Of a DNA stretch of 7,267 nucleotides, positions 6,845 to 7,267 are shown one piece after another. The notes beneath the pieces were generated by a model that was not told where the DNA came from, did no database searches, and was given only the letters and a program-made list of their open reading frames with translations. Numbering within the stretch: position 1 is the first letter of the stretch; each line of letters starts with the position of its first letter. This stretch comes from Actinomycetes bacterium (GTDB taxonomy: Bacteria; Actinomycetota; Thermoleophilia; Solirubrobacterales; 70-9): assembly GCA_023434465.1 (NCBI GenBank), contig JAEYSQ010000197.1, forward strand, positions 1 to 7,267, given 5' to 3'. A program made the translations under genes and the position numbers.

Positions 6845-7252
6845 TCAGTCGCGACCGACGGCGGAACGGTCGTGTTCGAATCTGACCGAGGTCGGAAACG
6901 GGGGCAACCACGATTCACGCCTCACGGTCCAGCTTTCGTATGTGGGAGTCAACTGGTCAGGGGCATCGAGCGAGCCCACGTTCACTTCAACCTCGTCGCC
7001 AGAACGGGCGAAGACCGGCGATCCACAATTCGGGCAGAAATGGCGGCCTTCATAGCTTCCCGTCTCCCCCTGGATCGTTACTGCGCTCTCGGGGAAGACC
7101 GCTGAAGCCTCAAAAAGGGCACCGTGGTGTTTGCGGCAGTCCAGGCAGTGGCATATGCCGACCCGGAAGGGCGGTCCGGTGGCCGTGATCCTGAGGTTGC
7201 CGCAAAGGCAACCACCGGTGAACAGGTGATTGATCAGGTGGGACATGGGCAT
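6845..7252 (-). CDS. GFA/CENP-V-fold zinc protein (glutathione-dependent formaldehyde-activating enzyme family)
   Basis: This is a 135-residue cytoplasmic protein with the full cysteine set of the GFA family: GGCLCGNLRI (C15, C17), ICHCLDCRKHHG (C34, C36, C39) and HFCPNCGSPVF (C73, C76). In the family, the first and last pairs hold a structural zinc and the middle trio a second, catalytic-type zinc. The name comes from Paracoccus Gfa, which was reported to help condense formaldehyde with glutathione. Most members have no proven reaction, and Actinomycetota generally lack glutathione, so the substrate here is unknown. The length is usual for the family. ATG 7252-7250 is the first possible start, because an in-frame TGA sits two codons upstream (7258-7256); ATG 7246-7244 is an alternative. 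No Shine-Dalgarno is seen. The gene is convergent with the GH94-like gene, 3 bases apart, and probably functionally independent of it. Confidence 0.9.
   Translation of the reverse strand: MPMSHLINHLFTGGCLCGNLRITATGPPFRVGICHCLDCRKHHGALFEASAVFPESAVTIQGETGSYEGRHFCPNCGSPVFARSGDEVEVNVGSLDAPDQLTPTYESWTVRRESWLPPFPTSVRFEHDRSAVGRD
6850..6874 (+). terminator. Weak candidate hairpin terminator at the convergent gene ends
   Basis: CGCGACCG (6850-6857) can pair with CGGTCGTG (6867-6874), 8 pairs including one G-U, around a 9-base loop. It starts 8 bases after the GH94-like stop codon and lies inside the end of the opposing GFA gene. There is no T tract after it, so intrinsic termination would be inefficient. 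It may be chance in GC-rich coding DNA. Confidence 0.22.
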
Positions 7253-7267
7253 GGGTCAACGGTACCC

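Noticed and set aside
1..7267. Search for CRISPR arrays, tRNA/rRNA genes, insertion sequence ends or phage genes
   Set aside because: No regular spaced repeats, cloverleaf-like segments, transposase motifs or terminal repeats were seen; nearly all DNA is accounted for by five protein genes.

Overview
This 7.3 kb window is GC-rich, by eye in the low 60s percent, with strong G/C third-position bias. It looks like Actinomycetota DNA. The gene styles (cyclase-ATPase regulator, TetR regulator, large secreted hydrolases, GFA-fold protein) suggest a soil lineage such as Thermoleophilia/Solirubrobacterales. That placement is inference from style; no marker gene is present. I see no tRNA, rRNA, CRISPR array, insertion sequence or attachment site, and no gene-free stretch over 300 bases.

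Layout. (1) Positions 680 to 1, minus strand: the N-terminal part of a class III nucleotide cyclase-domain protein. It reads off the window edge just where an AAA/NB-ARC-type ATPase domain begins. (2) Positions 681-776: a 96 bp divergent intergenic region. (3) Positions 777-1475, plus strand: a TetR-family repressor. (4) Positions 1476-1565: a short intergenic region with a small inverted repeat that could be an operator, and a clear Shine-Dalgarno sequence. (5) Positions 1566-4211, plus strand: an 881-residue exported protein that joins an M28-like aminopeptidase domain (with inserted PA domain and a non-canonical metal site) to a C-terminal alpha/beta hydrolase with a GFSFG nucleophile elbow. 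(6) Positions 4208-6841, plus strand: an 877-residue exported GH94-like ((alpha/alpha)6-barrel) carbohydrate-active enzyme, translationally coupled to gene 5 through an ATGA overlap. (7) Positions 7252-6845, minus strand: a GFA/CENP-V-fold zinc protein convergent with gene 6, with 3 bases between stop codons.

How the genes may work together. The TetR gene and the two exported-enzyme genes point the same way, and the two enzymes overlap, so they very probably form one expression unit. It would be a secreted or periplasmic degradative pair in which one protein carries peptidase-like and esterase/lipase-like modules and the other acts on a glycan. The TetR protein is the obvious candidate regulator.

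The most interesting observations are the exported GH94-like enzyme, which keeps the catalytic acid motif but appears to have lost phosphate-binding residues (hence perhaps a hydrolase rather than a phosphorylase), and the M28-like/alpha-beta hydrolase fusion beside it. The cyclase and GFA genes lie on the other strand and are probably unrelated in function.
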